Below are positions 7,402 through 10,566 of a stretch of DNA of 10,566 nt, piece after piece. Made by a program: the position numbers and the translations under genes. Position 1 is the stretch's first letter; every line of letters starts with the position of its first letter. The notes below the pieces were generated by a model. It was not told the origin of the DNA. It ran no database searches and saw only the letters and a list, made by a program, of their open reading frames with translations. The DNA lies in NCBI GenBank assembly GCA_963739545.1, contig CAVUAT010000013.1, positions 1-10,566 on the forward strand, in the 5' to 3' direction. The stretch is from CAVUAT01 sp963739545. Its GTDB lineage: Bacteria; Actinomycetota; Thermoleophilia; Solirubrobacterales; 70-9.

Positions 7402-9647
7402 TATCGACGCTCTCTGCGACCGCCCCGGTCTCCGCCGCGGCCGCCGCCGCGGCCGCCACGGTCGCCGCCTTCACGGCGACGGGGCGGACCGGGATCTCCA
7501 CTGCCGACGCCGGCGAGCTCCTCGGGGCTCTTGCCGGCGACGTCGGGGTCCTCGCTGAGGCGCAGGCCGATGCGGCCGCGCTCCTTGTCGACCTCGACCA
7601 CGGTGACGTTGATCTGGTCGCCCGAGTTGAGGACGTCCTCGACGGTGCCGACCCGCTCGCCCGGCTTCACGTTGGAGATGTGAAGCAGGCCGTCGGTGCC
7701 CTTGGTGAGCTCGACGAAGGCGCCGAAGTTGGTCGTCTTCACGACCTTGGCGCCGTCGTAGCGGTCACCGATCTCGGCTTCCTTGGTGATCGACTCGATC
7801 TTCTTGATGCAGGCTTCGACCAGCTGGCCAGTCGGGGCATAGACCCTCACTGAGCCGTCGTCCTCGACGTCGATCTGCGCCTCGAACTCCTCGGAGATCG
7901 AACGGATGGTCTCGCCGCCCTTTCCGATGAGCGCGCCGATCTTCTCGGGGTCGATCTGGATCGTGGTGATCCGCGGCGCGTACTTCGAGAGCTCCTCGCG
8001 CGGCCCGTCGATTGTCTCGGCCATCTTGCCGAGGATGAACAGGCGGCCCTTGCGGGCCTGCTCGAGGGCGTCGGTGAGGATGTCGAACGTGACGCCCGTG
8101 ATCTTGATGTCCATCTGCAGGGCGGTGATGCCCTCCTCGGTGCCGGCGACCTTGAAGTCCATGTCGCCGAGGTGGTCCTCGACGCCGGCGATGTCGGTGA
8201 GCACGACGTAGTCCTCACCCTCCTTGATCAGCCCCATCGCGACACCCGCGACCGGAGCCGAGATCGGCACGCCGGCCGCCTCTAGCGCCATCGCGGACGC
8301 GCACACGGAGCCCATCGACGAGGAGCCGTTGGACTCGAGCGTCTCGGAGACGACTCGCGTCACGTAAGGGAACTCCTCGAGGTCCGGGATGATCGGGAAC
8401 AGGGCGCGCTCAGCGAGCGCTCCGTGGCCGATGTCTCGGCGCTTCGGGCCGCGCATGAAGCCGGCCTCGCCCACCGAGTACGGCGGGAAGTTGTAGTGGT
8501 GCCAGAAGGTCTTCGTCTCCTGGAGCCCCAGGTTGTCGACCTTCATGTCCATCCGAGTCGTTCCCAGGGCGACCGCAGAGAAGATCTGCGTCTCGCCGCG
8601 GGTGAACAGAGCCGAGCCGTGAACGCGCGGGGCGATGTCGACCTCGGTCTCGATCGGGCGGATCTCGTCCGTCTCGCGGCCGTCGGGGCGCTTCTTGTCG
8701 ACGGCGATCCGCTTGCGGATCGTGTCCTTCTCGAGCTTCGCGTACGCGGCCTTGACCTCGGAGCGTCGATCCTCGTCGGCCTCGGTGTCATCACCGGCGG
8801 GCGCGTACTGCTCGATGACCTTCTCTTCGACGGCGTCGATCGCGTCCTGGCGCTCGAGCTTGGCCTCGACCTGCGTGGCCGAGTCGAGGTCGGAGCCGTG
8901 CGAGCCGCTGATCGAGGAGACGAGCTCCTCGTCGACCTGCGGTGCCTCGACTTCGACCTTCTCCTTGCCGGCCTTGCCGCGGAGCTCCTCCATGGCGGCG
9001 GTCAGCTTCTTGATCTCGCCGTGCGCGATGTCGAGCGCGTCGAGGATGTCCTGCTCGGAGACGCCGGAAGCGCCGGCCTCGACCATCAGGATCGCCTCGT
9101 CGGTGCCGGCGACGATCAGGTCGAGGTCCAGGTCCTCGTGGACTTCCTCGGCGGGGTTGACGACGAAGTCGCCGTCGAGCTTGCCGATCCGCACCGCGCC
9201 GACGTGCTTGGCGACGGGGATGTCGGACACGGCGAGGGCGGCGGACGCGCCGTTCATCGCGAGGATGTCGTACGGGTGGACGTGGTCCACGGACATCGGG
9301 GTCGAGACGAGCTGCGTCTCGTGGTGCCAGCCCTTGGGGAAGAGCGGACGGAGCGGACGGTCGATCATGCGAGCCGTCAGCGTGGCCTTCTCGCCGGCGC
9401 GAGCCTCACGGCGGAAGAACGAGCCGGGGATCTTGCCCGCGGCGTAGTGACGCTCCTCGACATCCACCGTCAGCGGCAGAAAGTCGACGTCACGAAGATT
9501 TCCCTTGGTTGCCGTGGAGAGGACCATGGTGTCCCCCGAACGCACGACGACGGACCCGCTCGCCTGCTTGGCGAGTTTGCCGGTCTCGAATGAGATCTCG
9601 TCGCTGCCGATCTCAACCGAAACTCGGCTGACTTCGAACCTACTCAT
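7401..9647 (-). CDS. pnp: Polyribonucleotide nucleotidyltransferase (PNPase)
   Basis: A 748-residue phosphorolytic 3'-to-5' exoribonuclease that degrades mRNA to nucleoside diphosphates and can synthesise RNA tails. Domains in order: first RNase PH-like domain (about 10-220, FFRR at 77-80), helical linker (about 240-320), catalytic second RNase PH-like domain (about 325-545), KH domain with GKGG at 575-578, S1 domain (about 627-697), and an Arg/Gly-rich tail (from about 720). Catalytic residues are intact: GSSSMGS at 441-447 for phosphate, and D491, D495, D497 and K499 in EDHLGDMDFK, corresponding to E. coli D486, D490, D492 and K494. The ATG start has GAAGGGAA (9661-9654) about eight bases upstream. 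The leader holds inverted repeats that may mediate control. The TAG stop overlaps the M16 start. In many bacteria rpsO precedes pnp; here it does not. Confidence 0.98.
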   Translation of the reverse strand: MSRFEVSRVSVEIGSDEISFETGKLAKQASGSVVVRSGDTMVLSTATKGNLRDVDFLPLTVDVEERHYAAGKIPGSFFRREARAGEKATLTARMIDRPLRPLFPKGWHHETQLVSTPMSVDHVHPYDILAMNGASAALAVSDIPVAKHVGAVRIGKLDGDFVVNPAEEVHEDLDLDLIVAGTDEAILMVEAGASGVSEQDILDALDIAHGEIKKLTAAMEELRGKAGKEKVEVEAPQVDEELVSSISGSHGSDLDSATQVEAKLERQDAIDAVEEKVIEQYAPAGDDTEADEDRRSEVKAAYAKLEKDTIRKRIAVDKKRPDGRETDEIRPIETEVDIAPRVHGSALFTRGETQIFSAVALGTTRMDMKVDNLGLQETKTFWHHYNFPPYSVGEAGFMRGPKRRDIGHGALAERALFPIIPDLEEFPYVTRVVSETLESNGSSSMGSVCASAMALEAAGVPISAPVAGVAMGLIKEGEDYVVLTDIAGVEDHLGDMDFKVAGTEEGITALQMDIKITGVTFDILTDALEQARKGRLFILGKMAETIDGPREELSKYAPRITTIQIDPEKIGALIGKGGETIRSISEEFEAQIDVEDDGSVRVYAPTGQLVEACIKKIESITKEAEIGDRYDGAKVVKTTNFGAFVELTKGTDGLLHISNVKPGERVGTVEDVLNSGDQINVTVVEVDKERGRIGLRLSEDPDVAGKSPEELAGVGSGDPGPPRRREGGDRGGRGGGRGGDRGGRRERR
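7432..7455. repeat. Two tandem 12-base repeats in the PNPase tail
   Basis: CCGCCGCGGCCG occurs twice in a row on the plus strand, followed by a degenerate partial third copy. It lies within pnp and encodes the Gly/Arg repeats (GGRGGGRGG-like) of the C-terminal tail. Twelve bases keep the reading frame, so expansion or contraction would change tail length without breaking the gene. Confidence 0.7.
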
Positions 9648-9653
9648 GTGGTG

Positions 9654-9661
9654 TTCCCTTC
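9654..9661 (-). promoter_or_regulatory. Ribosome-binding site of pnp
   Basis: The minus strand reads GAAGGGAA, with its GGG ending eight bases before the pnp ATG (9647-9645). It follows four bases after the 9-base-pair inverted repeat at 9684-9666, so folding or protein binding at that hairpin could affect ribosome access. Confidence 0.65.
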
Positions 9662-9665
9662 ACTT

Positions 9666-9684
9666 AGCCGCCACGGTGGCGGCT
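9666..9684 (-). promoter_or_regulatory. Hairpin in the pnp leader
   Basis: AGCCGCCACCGTGGCGGCT is a perfect inverted repeat: nine complementary bases flank one central base, so in RNA an eight-pair stem with a three-base loop is expected. It lies just upstream of the pnp ribosome-binding site. There is no U-tract on the minus strand after it, so it is not a typical intrinsic terminator. In E. coli the pnp leader contains a hairpin through which PNPase and RNase III control pnp expression; a similar role here is an inference. Confidence 0.6.
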
Positions 9685-9693
9685 CTCTTGTTC

Positions 9694-9707
9694 AGAACTC
9701 TCGTTCT
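9694..9707 (-). promoter_or_regulatory. Small stem with GAGA tetraloop in the pnp leader
   Basis: The minus strand reads AGAAC-GAGA-GTTCT, a five-pair stem closing a GNRA-type tetraloop. It lies between the two larger inverted repeats of the dsbA-like/pnp junction. It may be part of a structured leader; being AT-rich and short it could equally be an operator half-site or chance. Confidence 0.3.
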
Positions 9708-9743
9708 CTAACGGCAGCGATGGTAGCGGTTGAGCACAGGCGA

Positions 9744-9757
9744 GCCGCCTAGGCGGC
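9744..9757. repeat. Perfect 14-base palindrome at the end of the DsbA-like gene
   Basis: GCCGCCTAGGCGGC is fully self-complementary and contains the TAG stop of the DsbA-like gene (9751-9749 on the minus strand). As RNA it could form a five-pair hairpin with a CUAG loop. No T-tract follows, so a terminator is not supported. Its GGCGGCT arm (minus strand 9749-9743) is identical to the closing arm of the pnp leader hairpin and could pair with that hairpin's opening arm AGCCGCC. Confidence 0.45.
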
Positions 9758-10258
9758 GGCGATCCGCGCGAGCTCGGCCTCGACCTCGCCGCCGATGCGC
9801 CGGCCGTCCTCGAAGGCGGTCGGAGTGCCCGCTACGCCCGCCCGAACCCCGCTTTCGAAGTCCCGGCGCACGCGCTCGGCGACCGCGTCCGAGCGCGAAT
9901 CGGCCCTGAATCGCGCGAGGTCGATGCCGAAGCGGTCCGCGCGCTCCCACAGGTGCGGGTCGTCCACCCTCCCCCGCTCGGCGAACAGCGAGTCGCACAT
10001 CTCCCAGAAGCGGCCCTGTGCGCCTGCGGCCTCGGCCGCTGCGTGCAGGGCGGGCGAGCGTGGATGCTTCGTCGCCATCGGAAAGTGGCGAAAGCACAGG
10101 CTCAGCTCCAGCTTCCGCATGCGAGCCCAGGACGCCGCGCACCGAGGGCAGGCGAGGTCCATGTAGACGACCGCCTCGGGCCCCGAGCCGCTGATGTGGT
10201 CGTCGGGCCCCACAGGCGGCACCGGTGCGCTGGTCATCTCGGTCACGACTGAAGGCAA
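9749..10258 (-). CDS. DsbA-like thioredoxin-fold protein
   Basis: A protein of up to 169 residues with a DsbA-type thioredoxin fold. The redox motif CPRC is at residues 37-40 after the first strand (AVVYMDLACPRC). FRHFP at 56-60 and the helical insert (about 68-135, with AAGAQGRFWEMCDSLF) are typical of bacterial DsbA-like oxidoreductases, and AGTPTAFEDGRRI (143-155) supplies the cis-proline loop (P146). There is no signal peptide, so it probably acts in the cytoplasm; its partner is unknown. The first possible start is TTG (10258), 12 bases after the previous stop; an ATG eight codons in (10237) is equally plausible, and neither has a strong ribosome-binding site. The TAG stop lies inside a 14-base palindrome. 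It sits where rpsO would be in many pnp loci, and no functional link to pnp can be shown. Confidence 0.85.
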   Translation of the reverse strand: MPSVVTEMTSAPVPPVGPDDHISGSGPEAVVYMDLACPRCAASWARMRKLELSLCFRHFPMATKHPRSPALHAAAEAAGAQGRFWEMCDSLFAERGRVDDPHLWERADRFGIDLARFRADSRSDAVAERVRRDFESGVRAGVAGTPTAFEDGRRIGGEVEAELARIAAA

Positions 10259-10270
10259 GCTACATCGCGG

Positions 10271-10566
10271 TCAGGAGTCGAGCCCGGCCAGGACGCGGGC
10301 CTCATCGAGCGAGTCGGTCGGGCGCAGGCGGACCAACAGGTCGTCCTCGATCTCGAACACGTAGTACAGCGCCTGATCGACCTCGATCCCGCTGCCCTCC
10401 CCCAAGCCGCGAAAGCGAACGTGGAGGATCACGATCGAGCCGCGCTCGGTGGGCTCCTCGGCCTCGATTCCCTCGATCTCGATCGTCATCGACTCCCAGG
10501 TCGACGTGAAGGCCTCCCACAGCGACCGCACTTCGTCGCGGCCTCGGAAGACCGTCTTGCCGGGGG
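10271..10566 (-). CDS. NTF2/SnoaL-like protein, 5' end beyond the window
   Basis: The open frame runs unbroken to the window edge, so the gene is partial; about 97 C-terminal residues are visible. The internal GTG at 10531 should not be taken as the start, because the frame continues upstream with PGKTVFRGRDEV, a typical lead-in to the SnoaL/nuclear-transport-factor-2 fold (the FxGRDxV pattern before an aromatic-rich helix). Further features are WEAFTSTWESM, then alternating strands such as IVILHVRFRGLG and ALYYVFEIEDDLLVRLRPTDS. Such proteins are small cone-shaped barrels that may be isomerases, hydrolases or simple binding proteins; the active-site half is mostly outside the window, so no function is assigned. 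Its TGA stop is 12 bases before the first possible start of the DsbA-like gene, consistent with co-transcription. Confidence 0.7.
   Translation of the reverse strand, partial: PGKTVFRGRDEVRSLWEAFTSTWESMTIEIEGIEAEEPTERGSIVILHVRFRGLGEGSGIEVDQALYYVFEIEDDLLVRLRPTDSLDEARVLAGLDS

Larger units (their letters stand above)
9648..9748 (-). other. DsbA-like/pnp intergenic region (pnp leader)
   Basis: This 101-base gap is the longest non-coding stretch in the minus-strand cluster. It holds the GAGA stem, the 9-base-pair hairpin and the pnp ribosome-binding site, and its upstream end borders the CTAG palindrome. I see no rpsO, no tRNA and no clear sigma-factor promoter; a TACCAT at 9725-9720 (minus) fits a loose actinobacterial -10 but lacks a -35. 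Whether pnp has its own promoter here is open. Confidence 0.5.

Noticed and set aside
8424..9593. 389-codon plus-strand open frame opposite pnp
   Set aside because: It is antisense to PNPase catalytic domains and has repetitive Leu/Val/Asp/Arg composition typical of shadow frames.
9666..9684. Intrinsic terminator
   Set aside because: The hairpin is strong, but no run of T follows on the minus strand, and on the plus strand only TCTCTTGTTC follows with no plus-strand gene to terminate.
9708..10142. 144-codon minus-strand frame overlapping the DsbA-like gene and the pnp leader
   Set aside because: It overlaps the DsbA-like gene in another frame, is Arg/Gly-rich and lacks any motif, whereas the other frame has CPRC and the cis-proline loop.
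1..10566. A new defence, mobile or secretion system
   Set aside because: I looked for transposases, integrases, repeat arrays, toxin-antitoxin pairs and nuclease-helicase combinations and saw none. The two nucleases present are housekeeping PNPase and RNase J.

Overview
The window is GC-rich throughout and tightly packed, with short intergenic gaps, GTG and TTG starts beside ATG, and little non-coding DNA. Gene content and order resemble the gpsI(pnp)-M16 protease-dapB-...-dapA-RNase J cluster known from Streptomyces and relatives, so the source is most likely an actinobacterium. A deep-branching, Thermoleophilia-like lineage is possible, but that is only an inference from general character.

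Layout. Bases 29-1313 hold a small divergent unit: a DUF2867-family protein on the minus strand and a TetR-family regulator on the plus strand. They share a 58-base spacer in which an 18-base near-palindrome overlaps candidate -10 elements for both directions and the regulator's start codon. The regulator meets the end of the next gene in a 4-base convergent overlap (CTAG). Bases 1310-10566 are all minus strand and read, in order of transcription: an NTF2/SnoaL-like gene cut by the window edge, a DsbA-like thioredoxin-fold protein, pnp (PNPase), an M16 zinc peptidase, dapB, an amidase-signature hydrolase, dapA, and rnj (RNase J). Most gaps in this run are 7-41 bases or slight overlaps, and the largest (101 bases) is the pnp leader, which contains inverted repeats. 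The segment from pnp to rnj is likely one operon, and the two upstream genes may read into it.

Function. The long cluster puts two RNA-decay enzymes (3'-to-5' PNPase first, RNase J last) on either side of two lysine/diaminopimelate enzymes (DapA and DapB, which act one after the other), with a processing-peptidase-like M16 protein and a Lys-Ser-Ser amidase between them. This is mainly housekeeping. I found no phage genes, insertion sequences, CRISPR arrays, tRNA or rRNA genes, and no convincing new defence or metabolic system. The items most worth a second look are the TetR operator/leaderless-start arrangement, the pnp leader with two hairpins that could pair alternatively, a five-codon leader ORF whose stop overlaps the amidase start, and a strong preference for TAG stops (7 of 10 genes).
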